Source: Lingula anatina (taxonomy: Eukaryota; Brachiopoda; Lingulata; Lingulida; Lingulidae). From it: 32,021 nucleotides of DNA. The stretch is from contig NW_019775466.1 of NCBI RefSeq assembly GCF_001039355.2, forward strand, positions 94,849 to 126,869. The letters are read 5' to 3'. Of this stretch, positions 21,028 through 31,930 are shown one piece after another. Below the pieces are notes generated by a model. It saw only the letters and a program-made list of their open reading frames with translations, had not been told where the DNA came from and did no database searches. The position numbers and the translations under genes are program-made. Position 1 is the stretch's first letter, and each line of letters begins with the position of its first letter.

Positions 21028-22856
21028 TTTATAGTGAAAGGTCTCATGTTGAGACCCCGTTGTTGGTCAGTTGCTAAATGTAAGTTCCAGTATCAGAGTT
21101 ATTTACATTTATGACTCCTTCAGGTTGTTTGTATAATTATTAACAGATATATCAAACTGCTAATAAAGCAAACACTGAAAAAGATATGCAATTTACATGT
21201 AGGTGCAGGAAAAAGGAGATGACTCTTTCCTCAGGTTTATCTTTCAAAATATAACAGATCCAAAACTGATTTTAAAATTAAAATTCATTATTGTATTTAT
21301 GTTTTCTTTTCTCGGAGTTCAGATTAAAATGATTGATTGATTGTTATAAAAATGATATATGATATATAAAAATGATGTACTATTTGGTATATTTTTTATT
21401 ATACCATAAATTTTCCTATTTTTTCTAAATATCCAATGAAAACATCATGTTGGGTTTAATTTTGGGGTTACAACTCTGTTTCAGAGGGGCCACCAAATTA
21501 CCAACAGGAGTTTTCCTATGAGAGACAAGATGAGCCAACAGCCAGCACATCAAAGCAGGAAAGCACTGATAGTACCAAAAGCCCTGAGCAAGGTAATGTT
21601 TATTCATTGCACAGATACTGTACATGTATAAAACCTCACATAAATCCTACCTGTTTACACATGAATATATCCTGAGCTTCTTTGCAAATACTGAAATTTG
21701 ATGTGCAGAACTATTGGAATGATTGGATAGAAATATTAGAATATCAACCAATATTGCTTTAAAATATTAATTTATCTTTAAGACACTAAAAATTAGTATT
21801 AAAATTAATTTAAACATAATGTGGCACTCCATGACTGCAAATCTAATTTTAAATAAACACCTTATTCCAGAAATTATATCTATAAAACTTTAAGTATAAA
21901 TTATAAAATGCTTACCTTCTTATTTTTCTTTACTAGGTTTAAGGTCCCATCAATTAAAAGGGGCAGGTCAGGAAAATGACAAAACATGGGAGACCATCGT
22001 CCGTGGACGGTTTCATAAAAATTATGCAAAACGTTTGCTCTTTAGGCATGAAAATGATCTCGCTGATATATATAGTCTGTTGGGTGAGCTAAAAGATAGT
22101 ATGAAGTTCTGTGAAGATTTTGAAATTATTTTTGCCCATTACCTAAAGCTGCTTGACAAGGAACTTGAAAAAAATGGTGTGGAAAGTGAAAATTATATTC
22201 GATCACATGTTACAGGTACAACAGAAAGCATCCAAGACAAGTTGGAAATTCATAAGACTTTAATAGATATGAAGGGAAAGTTGGAAAAATGTCTTTTTGA
22301 AAGAATTAAGGTTGCAGTTGCAGACAAATATCCTCTCTCTCCTGAAGAGTTTAAATTGTTGAAAGAGAAATATCCTACAGAACAACTGTGCCCACCAGAT
22401 CCAAAACTGAAAAACAAAAGCAAAATCTATGCTTTACTGCATCAGGTTTTTAGTAATCCCACCGACCCTACAGGTTTGGACTTGAAAGCTCCAACAGAGT
22501 TGGAATTTGATATGACTGGTCGTATGGAACCCACACATGACAAAAAAAGGATTTATCGCTGTGGTGAGATGAAGAGGAAACTATCAAATCATTATGGTGA
22601 AGCCAAAAAACAGTTTAGAAGAAGACTGAAGTTAATGGCATTTATTTGGTCTTGTGCTGGCTTGACCATCACCGATGCCATATGTACCGTTTATTATCAG
22701 ACTGGACCAGATGACAGGACACAGCAAGCTGAAGAGGAAGACATTTATTACACATTTGAGCATGTAGATGGTGTGCCCTGTATCAAGTTTTATGAGAAGG
22801 AGCAGAAGGATGGTAAAAAAATCAAAGTTTCCATCAACAAAGAGAAAATAGAATAA
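20429..22856 (+). CDS. Death-effector-domain-like protein with unrecognised C-terminal region, three coding exons
   Basis: Coding exons 20429-20735, 21485-21592 and 21937-22856 join in phase (both introns phase 1, all GT-AG) into 444 codons plus stop. ATG 20429 has a strong context (gccATGG); an acceptor (ttcttgtcag) ends at 20417, so an upstream leader exon exists. Residues 12-87 fit a death effector domain: WLNDRITESQLKNIKYYL, then GEGKLEKVQDFLDLANILED, then SYLKKILKAANAEKLVKKVEE, with the RxDL motif degenerate (AEKL). DEDs assemble FADD/caspase-8-type apoptotic and immune complexes. Residues 88-101 are Lys/Arg-rich; 103-138 are Ser/Thr/Gln-rich linker. Residues 139-444 are helical-looking and charged, with a hydrophobic patch at about 371-392 (LMAFIWSCAGLTITDAI); I recognise no caspase, kinase or other domain there. 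CARD or PYD is a less likely reading of the N-terminal fold. The gene is tail to tail with ALKBH4. Confidence 0.8.
20823..21113. mobile_element. 291-bp fold-back (MITE-like) element with 82-bp arms and (TA)n core
   Basis: Left arm 20823-20904 and right arm 21032-21113 are imperfect reverse complements along about 82 bp, including aactctgatactggaactta, atttagcaa and gagacctttcacta. Inside, ctaggtaaatgacctgg (about 20903-20919) pairs with ccaggtcatttacctag (about 20959-20975), forming a second hairpin, and a (TA)n run fills 20979-21024. Just outside, gactccttc.ggttg-type direct repeats (20776-20790 and 21113-21127, 14 of 15 identical) could be a duplicated target or an older repeat. It sits in intron 1 of the DED gene and has no coding capacity. 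Confidence 0.85.
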
Positions 22857-23290
22857 ATTGTCCAACTTTTAAGACTTTCAAATGGTGGGTTTTATCAAAA
22901 CACTGCATGAGGTAGTGTTTGACCAAAAGACATCAAAGAGTGGTAACGACTAAATCATGTACATCATCTATACAGTGGCATGTTATTAATTATTTACAAT
23001 GTATATATAATATTCAGTGTAAAAATGTGCAAATCAGTTTTAAAAATCAAAACCACTGTAAAAAATGCAAAAAGAGGAAATGTCAATAAATATATATATG
23101 CAAGGTTTTGTACACTCTGTTTCAAGTTTATCTTTTCATTAAGAGAGCATAAATTCTTCAACAAAAGGAAACTGAACTGCCTCATTTATGTAATTTATTA
23201 CTATCAAAACAATACTTCAATCATGACTGGAGCTGTTTATTGGTTTCACCACAAAAATCCATCAGTCACTGTTATCTATTAGACCCTTAA

Positions 23291-23296
23291 AATAAA
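23291..23296 (+). terminator. Candidate poly(A) signal AATAAA for the DED gene
   Basis: AATAAA lies 435 nt after the DED stop codon; an earlier AATAAA at 23085-23090 is equally possible. Either places the transcript end before the oppositely directed ALKBH4 3' end. Confidence 0.35.
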
Positions 23297-23394
23297 CTTA
23301 CAGTATACAATTAAAGGCAGCTTATGCTAGTTCATTAAACAATCCATCTCTGTGAATAGGTTTCTTACAAAGGACACAACTTGCATCAAAACCA

Positions 23395-23400
23395 TTTATT
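23395..23400 (-). terminator. Candidate poly(A) signal AATAAA for ALKBH4
   Basis: TTTATT on the plus strand reads AATAAA on the minus strand, 125 nt after the ALKBH4 stop at 23525. This would give a short 3' UTR ending about 100 bp from the DED gene's candidate signal, a tight convergent pair. Confidence 0.4.
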
Positions 23401-23524
23401 TTCATAAAGACCTGCTTTTCAAAAAAAAAAAAAAAAGGGAAACTAAAATATAGTAGAGCTTAACTCACAGTTTAACTTATTAACCTTGAGCCAAACTACA
23501 AATAATTGTGAAATTGTATATGTA

Positions 23525-25255
23525 CTAACTTTGAATTAAGGACAACTGTCCACCCACTGCTACACCCCTAAATGTCTTAGCCAAATCTATCATTTTCCTA
23601 CCAGTGTCCTCCTGTGGCCCACCTTCTAAAAACTCAGGTGCAAGTTCTCTAAAGGTCATGGCAATTCTTCTTGACTGTATATGATCCCTCTTTATGGCAT
23701 GTTTCCATTGAAAACGAGCAGGTCCTGAGACTATGATCAGTGATTTTCTGGGCATCGGTACTAACACCTCCACCCCAGGCTGATCATCTTTGGATAAAGT
23801 GAGATATGTGTCTGACAACAAATTCAATGTCACGAGTCTTTCTCCCCAGAGCCAGAAATCATCAAAATGTGGATCAATGGCAGAGCCTCTATCAGGAACA
23901 TATTCTAAGTCACAGAGTTCCACTGGGACAAAATCGCGAAGTTGTTCAGTTCTCTGCATTCTCTCTACAAGTGTTTTGCAAAAAGCTGGCAACCCATTGA
24001 AGCAGCCAAGTTTTAATTTCTTTTTCTTAAAATTTGCTTTTGGTCCGTAGTCCTGGAAAAAAGAAGAAAAAAAATTATTCACTACAATAAAAACCACGTC
24101 ATAAAAGTTAACTAAGTTTTGGTGTAAAAACATAATAAATATACACAGTCATAACTGAAATGTAAAATATCACATAGAGGATATGCCACCTTCAACTTCT
24201 CACAAAACTCAACTCTTCCTTAATGGTGAAGACAAATGCAACCACCTGTTTCCTTCTCCCTGACTGTGAGTTCACCCAAGGTGTTGCTTCCATCTGGACT
24301 ACAAGTTCTTCCTCTTCGTTGTCTGTGATGAAGTCTAAGATTAGATTGATGCCTGGGAAATCTAAACACTTTCTGTTGGAGTGACCACATCTACAAAGAT
24401 CACCAGTGGGTTGGGTGTTGAAGTGATCACTAGAGTGTCCATAATGTGTCCATTGGACTTGCTTTTCTAACCAGGCTTTAGAACAATGTGGACAGTACAG
24501 GTAAGTTTGTCTTTGTTCCTGAAAGAAATAACATTAACAATATGTTAGCACATGAATTCTGTAATATTATTACACAGTGTAACACCTGCTGTAGGTATAT
24601 CACAATGCACCAGGGGCACCGCATTTGCCACTGTCCAGCTGCAGTGCTGGCAAAGCTGTGACCGGCCTGCCCACAGGACGCGTATGACATCCCTTTCAAG
24701 ATCTTTCAAATCTCTCTTTTAGCGCTGTGTAATTTATACCATTTAAAAGTTCAGGAAATTTGCAATCTAATGGAAAAAACAAGAAAATTTAACGATTTGA
24801 AGTATAGTTAATTTGATTACCCTCTATTTCATACCAGTATTGGTCTCTTTAGACGTATATGGACAGATACAGATGCGCTGGTCAGTGGTCAGATTTTTGG
24901 CTGAAAAGTGAGGACACTTGGTGGCATATAGCAGTAAAAAAAAACTTCAATATCTTTGTTGCTTGTATGAATATTTTAAAAATTCCAAAAGAATTGCAAT
25001 CTGTGTTGCAATATCTTTCAGAAGATATGAATATTATGTTTTTCTGATCAGTTTGAATTTTTTTTTTTTCTGATATACCTACCTGATGACCTGGTAGACA
25101 AGAAGGCATAATTTTTAACACTAGGTGAGAGTGAAGCATTTTTATTTGGCTTAGGACAGTATGTTTGTTACCTGTTCGTCTGTATATCTTTTCGGCTGCT
25201 GCATTTCACAGATTAAGCAGGTCCTTATACCTTTACAAGCACATTTCCTGTCCAT
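23525..25255 (-). CDS. ALKBH4: ALKBH4, Fe(II)/2-oxoglutarate dioxygenase, complete in three exons
   Basis: Exons 25255-25172, 24518-24246 and 24052-23525 (stop TAG at 23527-23525), both introns phase 0 with GT-AG ends, give 294 residues (about 300 in human). Exon 1 encodes the family signature CACKGIRTCLICE (Cys5, 7, 13, 16). Exon 2 includes FPGINLILDFITD and SGRRKQ. Exon 3 begins DYGPKANF and carries the HxD iron ligands in DPHFDDFWLWGERL (His181, Asp183), the distal His237 in QWKHAI, and RRIAMTFREL for 2-oxoglutarate (Arg248, Arg254). Vertebrate ALKBH4 demethylates a lysine of actin and is also reported to act on DNA 6mA. Exon 2 has extra cysteines (Cys37, 40, 70, 72, 79) compared with what I recall of human, perhaps a second zinc site; the loop after LLSDTYLTLS is shorter. 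Divergent from LRWD1, convergent with the DED gene. Confidence 0.95.
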
Positions 25256-25396
25256 ATTCTTCGCTATCGACAGCTTTAAATTAAGAAATAATTTCGTCAC
25301 TACCCTAATGTTGATTCGTGACCGGAAACACGCGTGCCACTTTTCTCTGACATGCGCATAAGAAAACTTCCGTTCGCGTGAGATTTAAAGGACTGA
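25256..25396. promoter_or_regulatory. Compact bidirectional promoter ALKBH4/LRWD1
   Basis: Only 141 bp separate the ALKBH4 ATG (25255, minus) from the proposed LRWD1 ATG (25397, plus). The spacer is richer in CpG than its surroundings. It has an ETS-like CCGGAA (25322-25327), a second in the other orientation CTTCCG (25367-25372), an NRF-1-like catgcgca (25351-25358) and CGCGTG elements, with no TATA box. ETS and NRF-1 sites are typical of mammalian bidirectional housekeeping promoters. If LRWD1 instead starts at 26385, the promoter assignment is unchanged and the 25397 exon becomes leader. Confidence 0.7.
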
Positions 25397-28300
25397 ATGT
25401 ATCAACCAGGTAAAGGAAGTAAGATTTTTCTTTCATTTATTGGTACATTTTATATCTTATTTACTTCTTGTATTATCGTCTGATAATTTTAAGTAAACGT
25501 AGTATGAAGTGCAGTTCATCTAACTCGCATAAAGCTCTTAATTAACCACAATTTAGCCTGGTTTCAATCTTTTACCCGATTCAAAAATGCGAATTATTTG
25601 TGTTGTTACATAATAGGTAAAAACATCGTCATTTTGCGTCTTAGCTTCTTATTTTCTGAGAGGATGATAATGCATTCCAAAGAATTTGTGTTTTACAACA
25701 CCACGCCTAGCTTATAATGCTTATAAACGTGTGTAAATCAACTAGTACTTTGAAAATAAACCAGCACCCCCCCCCCATCCCGTCTCGCCTTAGACAACAG
25801 ACAAAAGTTACAAGTGAAGTAATTAAGATCTGAATAAATTCAGATTGCGTTTGTATGTATGCACACCTTCTTCGAAGTGATTTCAACAATGTTAAATAAT
25901 ATATAGTAAGCAGTCAATGCAACTCGTCCTTGTTGTTTGCCTTAGTTTTCAGCCTTACATGCCACACAGGTAAGATCTCAATACACCCTCTATTAGAAAT
26001 TCTCAAGACTATATTTGGCGTCAATTACAAATGCTAACACTGCTGCATAGTGCTAACACTACTGCATATAGCTGGAAAAAAGGATAAAAATGTTATCAAA
26101 CTGATTTGTGAAACAGTCAAAGATGACTGTATTTGTGAATGATTTGCTGCAGTGTGCAATGGAGGTCAAACAGTTTCTCCAGGATTTGGATATTTGTACC
26201 CCTGGGAGTTTGTAATGTTCACAGGATGCTATAAGGATTACCTGCATAGCATGTAGTGCCAAGAAGTGGAGCAAACTTCTTGCCAGATAAATTGCCTTTA
26301 GTGCATGAATTCATTCCTTTTTTTTTTTTCATTTATTATTTGAAGGTCACAGTTAAATTGAAAGAGCCAGAGGCTGCAGTTATTATGTCAGCTTTAGAAG
26401 TAACTGAGGAATTTCTTCTCAACCAGACAGGATGTAAAAAACTCAGTGATATTAAACAACTGAGGTAATGATTTCTATAAATTTTAGAGGTAATGTGATC
26501 ATATGATTCAGTTTGCGCAACTAAAGCAAAGTTAATAAGGTTTTCTTGAAAAGTAATTGAGAAGATAATATACATCAATCTGCATCTTTCTTTTCAATAC
26601 AAATAATTGTTTGTCTAAAGTATAATTGCATGAGTCACTATAATTAATTTGTTTCAGCCTGAGTGAATTGGGACTAACCCACCTCCCAGTTGCTTTATTT
26701 AACAGACTCACCAACCTAGAAGAGTTGGACATATCTGATAATAACTTCACCTCTGTCTCCCCATCTCTGAACCTGAAGAAGCTGACTAAACTGGACTGTA
26801 GCCAGAACCAGTTGACAGATATCCAATTTGTTGCTCAATTCCCAAAGTTGGAGGAGCTTTACACACAAAACAACAATCTAGATGTAAGGAATTATCCCAG
26901 AATTGTCTTGTAAATGAAAGTTCAAGTACTAGTAGCAGTTTAACAAATGAAATGAATAAACAAATAGACAAATTAATTGAGAACACAATTAAGTCTCTAC
27001 TTTGACCTAAGATAGATAAATAGTTGGAAACAAAATTTTATGTATATATTAAAGAAAGACAAGGATCATGTTTTATACTAAAGGTACTTTGTTTTCGTAG
27101 CCTTTTATGGATTTGTACTGAATTGAAGTCGAGTTAAACTTTTGATTTTCTGTTTTAAAATTTTTAATGTTGGCTGTTTGGAATGCCTAGATCTGTCATT
27201 AAAATGCTGAAATAATTGACAGTGTTAAGCTTGCTCAAACATGTCATTGAGTAATCATATAATTATTCCACTTCATTTATAATGTAATTCCTATATTTGG
27301 GAAGGCTTCAGACAGGTACATAGCAGTGGCCTTGTGTCCCAAGCTGCAGAGATATAACAAAACCAGAGAGGCCTCATTACATCAAGTAGTCAGTAACTTG
27401 AGGATTAAACTTAGGTCTCAGGTTGGTAATCCAAATTAAACCAGTACATTAAACCGGTACAGGGGGTTGCACGTACGCTACTTATGATCTAGATTGACAG
27501 GTCTTGTTACAAGATGATGAGATGTACAGTCCATATACTATAGTGGAGCAACAGAGAGAGTTAAGTATATTTCATTTATTTAGTGCCTTCCTTTAAATTA
27601 TTTAATTTCAGCAGATATGTATTTTTCAACACTTTTTTTTTNAAATCAACTAGTACTTTGAAAATAAACCAGCACCCCCCCCCCATCCCGTCTCGCCTTA
27701 GACAACAGACAAAAGTTACAAGTGAAGTAATTAAGATCTGAATAAATTCAGATTGCGTTTGTATGTATGCACACCTTCTTCGAAGTGATTTCAACAATGT
27801 TAAATAATATATAGTAAGCAGTCAATGCAACTCGTCCTTGTTGTTTGCCTTAGTTTTCAGCCTTACATGCCACACAGGTAAGATCTCAATACACCCTCTA
27901 TTAGAAATTCTCAAGACTATATTTGGCGTCAATTACAAATGCTAACACTGCTGCATAGTGCTAACACTACTGCATATAGCTGGAAAAAAGGATAAAAATG
28001 TTATCAAACTGATTTGTGAAACAGTCAAAGATGACTGTATTTGTGAATGATTTGCTGCAGTGTGCAATGGAGGTCAAACAGTTTCTCCAGGATTTGGATA
28101 TTTGTACCCCTGGGAGTTTGTAATGTTCACAGGATGCTATAAGGATTACCTGCATAGCATGTAGTGCCAAGAAGTGGAGCAAACTTCTTGCCAGATAAAT
28201 TGCCTTTAGTGCATGAATTCATTCCTTTTTTTTTTTTTTCATTTATTATTTGAAGGTCACAGTTAAATTGAAAGAGCCAGAGGCTGCAGTTATTATGTCA

Positions 28301-31300
28301 GCTTTAGAAGTAACTGAGGAATTTCTTCTCAACCAGACAGGATGTAAAAAACTCAGTGATATTAAACAACTGAGGTAATGATTTCTATAAATTTTAGAGG
28401 TAATGTGATCATATGATTCAGTTTGCGCAACTAAAGCAAAGTTAATAAGGTTTTCTTGAAAAGTAATTGAGAAGATAATATACATCAATCTGCATCTTTC
28501 TTTTCAATACAAATAATTGTTTGTCTAAAGTATAATTGCATGAGTCACTATAATTAATTTGTTTCAGCCTGAGTGAATTGGGACTAACCCACCTCCCAGT
28601 TGCTTTATTTAACAGACTCACCAACCTAGAAGAGTTGGACATATCTGATAATAACTTCACCTCTGTCTCCCCATCTCTGAACCTGAAGAAGCTGACTAAA
28701 CTGGACTGTAGCCAGAACCAGTTGACAGATATCCAATTTGTTGCTCAATTCCCAAAGTTGGAGGAGCTTTACACACAAAACAACAATCTAGATGTAAGGA
28801 ATTATCCCAGAATTGTCTTGTAAATGAAAGTTCAAGTACTAGTAGCAGTTTAACAAATGAAATGAATAAACAAATAGACAAATTAATTGAGAACACAATT
28901 AAGTCTCTACTTTGACCTAAGATAGATAAATAGTTGGAAACAAAATTTTATGTATATATTAAAGAAAGACAAGGATCATGTTTTATACTAAAGGTACTTT
29001 GTTTTCGTAGCCTTTTATGGATTTGTACTGAATTGAAGTCGAGTTAAACTTTTGATTTTCTGTTTTAAAATTTTTAATGTTGGCTGTTTGGAATGCCTAG
29101 ATCTGTCATTAAAATGCTGAAATAATTGACAGTGTTAAGCTTGCTCAAACATGTCATTGAGTAATCATATAATTATTCCACTTCATTTATAATGTAATTC
29201 CTATATTTGGGAAGGCTTCAGACAGGTACATAGCAGTGGCCTTGTGTCCCAAGCTGCAGAGATATAACAAAACCAGAGAGGCCTCATTACATCAAGTAGT
29301 CAGTAACTTGAGGATTAAACTTAGGTCTCAGGTTGGTAATCCAAATTAAACCAGTACATTAAACCGGTACAGGGGGTTGCACGTACGCTACTTATGATCT
29401 AGATTGACAGGTCTTGTTACAAGATGATGAGATGTACAGTCCATATACTATAGTGGAGCAACAGAGAGAGTTAAGTATATTTCATTTATTTAGTGCCTTC
29501 CTTTAAATTATTTAATTTCAGCAGATATGTATTTTTCAACACTTTTTTTTTTGCCAGCCAGTCGGGTCAAGTTGATGTTCATGACATTACGTGCTACCCC
29601 CCTTTATTATTGAAATTCTATTGCATATTATGTATCTGTTTGGTATGAAGAAAAATGGGGGTATGTGTACAACATGTACAATTGTCACATGTCCAAGACT
29701 GTTACTTTAGTAGAAGAAAACTGAAAATGATAGTAAATAACATGGAGAGGTATAAAAGGTCAGCAGTCAAATACTAAAATGTGCTACATAAAGGTTTGAG
29801 AACATAACTGGTCTGGACATTTTTGTTCTTAATGTATGTATTTGGCCAATGTTTGTGCATTTGTTCAACATTTTACATTTCTCTGGTGCAGGTAAATTTG
29901 CTTTTCTTTTTAGGTCAAATCAGTATGGGAAGCTAGATATAAAAGCAAGCTTAAGACAGACAACCTTACAAACAACAATTTTCAGACTGTTCTATCGCAG
30001 TTCATGAATGACCTGAGGAAACAAAAATTGATAGAGGGCAAAGATTTATTAAAGTATAAAGAATTTATGGTATGTTTTATGTCAATTACTGAATTTTCTT
30101 TGTTTTGTTACGTCGATTTATATCAATATTTGACTGAATGCCCAAATGGTTTTTAAAAATTGTCACTTAGTTAAAGAGTTATACCAATATACTCCCAACA
30201 GACTGTTTTACAGATGTAGCTTTTTACACAAAGGCATTTTCCATCAATTGTTAAGATTTCATCTAAGTATACTTTGCCGTGTTCACTCATCATTTTTAGA
30301 AGCTTATTTATGAGTCATTTTTTGTTTTGATCAGTTGGAAAGTGTGGCTCAAGAGTTGATGCATTCAGTCCAAGGAAACAGTCACGCAGGCGTGTCTCCA
30401 CGTAAACGTCGCAGGATAGAGGAGACTGAAGATGAAGAAAATTATGAAAACACAAATCATTTCTCAAAGATACAGCCCAAACCGTGCATATTAAATCTGG
30501 TAAGGAAATAGAAGTGAAAGCTTTAAGGTAGCGTTTGGGATTATTATAAATCCTTTTTTGTGGTGTGCAATCATGAAATATTAAAAATTTATTAACTGGC
30601 AATGTGTTTCAATCTGTATAGTTTTCTGCATGTCATATTTCCTCTTATAGTTATACTGTATCAAAAGGGTTCTTTTAAATTGGAATTATAAAGTGAATCT
30701 AAGATTGACATACTACAGCTAACATTTTAGCTTTCTATATATTTGTAGCCAGATGTTCCAGATTATGATCCTGTTCATTTTGTCCGCTGTCATGCCAAGG
30801 ACAACAATCCCTCAGACAACAGAACCAAAGTATGGAAATGTGCTTTTGAGCCAGAATTAGACAACCCGGGTAAGAAAAATGCCAGAGTGAGGATGGGTGC
30901 TTGAAATAAGGAGCACTCTTTTCTTTTGCAAGTAGGGTCCACTTTGATAAATAATATAAAATAATTTTTTTTTTGGTGAAAATGCCCTCTCTACAGTTCC
31001 TTTATTCTTAAATTATGTGAATAACAATTATACAGTTATGAGGTATGAAATGTAACTTTGATCATGTAACTGAAAATGAACTTTGCATTGCAGGAGAGAC
31101 AACCAACATTGTGGCTACTTGTGGGGGTGACATACTCTGTCTTTTAGATTGCTCAACTGGTAAACTAATGATGCGTTACAAGCTACCGAAAGAGGTAATT
31201 TGCTGCTAAGCTACTCTTGATTAATACTAATGACTTTTTCTTATCTTTCCAGTTCAATGTGTTCTGAATTGGGTAGTCATTCCCATTGTCATAGAATATT

Positions 31301-31900
31301 TAACATTGATTGATTAGCTTTATACCAAGCATGTGCTGTTTAGGAGAAAAACATTTGGATGAACAAAATTGCTCTTTAGATCACTAAACCACAACTTTTT
31401 AATAAATATAATATGCCTAATATTTTTTGTCTTTGGAAATCTTAACCATACCATTTAAGTGCACATAGATTGCATAGTACAACAAATTTCCCAGACAATT
31501 TCAACATTCAGAATGGGATCTGAATCATTTATTATTTGAATCTCTTTCAGCATTTTTTCACTGTGGCTTGGACCACAGTGTGTAGTAGTACAAGCAGTGG
31601 CCGTGGCAGCAAACGCACAAACATACTGGCCACTGGGGGTAAGTAAAGTTACCAAAGAATGCTGATTTTAAGCAAGCTGCTGTAAATTTTGCCAATACAT
31701 AAGCAATTGTAGTTTTGATCATTTATTTTTCTTCTTTTCGTAATAACCTTTTAATTGATAGTATCATTTATTTTCAGGAAAACTAGGCATTGTTCATCTT
31801 ATTCACCCAGCTCAACACCTGTGCTATGCTGAACTAAAAGGACATACAAAATATATCAGTAGCCTGTTAGTTCATCCAGAGGAACCAACATGGTTATTTA
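25397..31900 (+). CDS. LRWD1: LRWD1/ORCA, leucine-rich repeat and WD repeat protein, 3' end beyond window
   Basis: In vertebrates LRWD1 binds the origin recognition complex and heterochromatin marks. Exons, all in phase: 25397-25409, 26353-26464, 26658-26883, 27305-27421, 29914-30069, 30335-30499, 30749-30869, 31094-31194, 31551-31638, 31778-31900, the last ending at donor GTAAGA. An LRR block (LTNLEELDISDNNFTSVSPS, LTKLDCSQNQLTDIQFVAQF, PKLEELYTQNNNLD) is followed by a conserved cap segment, a linker with a basic PRKRRRIEE stretch (likely nuclear signal), FVRCHAKDNNP..VWKCAFEPE, and the first WD blades (VATCGGDILCLLDCSTGK, HFFTVAWT, KLGIVHLIHP). Start: ATG 25397 gives MYQP spliced in frame to VKLKEPEAAVI; ATG 26385 (MSALEV) matches the human N-terminal length better. 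About 390 residues are visible; most WD repeats are off the right edge. Exons 26353, 26658 and 27305 occur again at 28263, 28568 and 29215 in an assembly duplication; only one set should count. Confidence 0.92.
25735..27641 (+). repeat. First copy of 1.9-kb identical duplication (assembly overlap)
   Basis: This 1907-bp segment reappears at 27643-29551 with no difference I could find except a T run of 12 versus 14 near 26318 and the terminal T run. It ends in a T run directly before a single N (27642). Introns match as perfectly as exons, which is not expected for an old tandem duplication. Confidence 0.95.
27642..27642. other. Assembly gap, single N
   Basis: The only ambiguous base in the window. 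It joins the right end of one contig (in a T run) to the left end of the next, whose first 1.9 kb repeats the end of the first. Confidence 0.95.
27643..29551 (+). repeat. Second copy of 1.9-kb duplication, with duplicate LRWD1 exons
   Basis: Corresponds to 25735-27641 with offset 1908, then 1910 after the longer T run. It contains second copies of the LRWD1 exons at 28263-28374, 28568-28793 and 29215-29331. Spliced consecutively with the first set, the joins fail: exon 27305-27421 ends in phase 0, whereas 28263 expects one base carried over. The real transcript should hold one set. Sequence after 29551 is unique and continues into exon 29914. Confidence 0.93.
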
Positions 31901-31930
31901 GTAAGAATAGATAATTTCTAATATATTAAT

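Noticed and set aside
28263-29331. Tandem LRR exon duplication as a real LRWD1 feature
   Set aside because: Identical introns, a single N at the junction and incompatible phases point to an assembly overlap.
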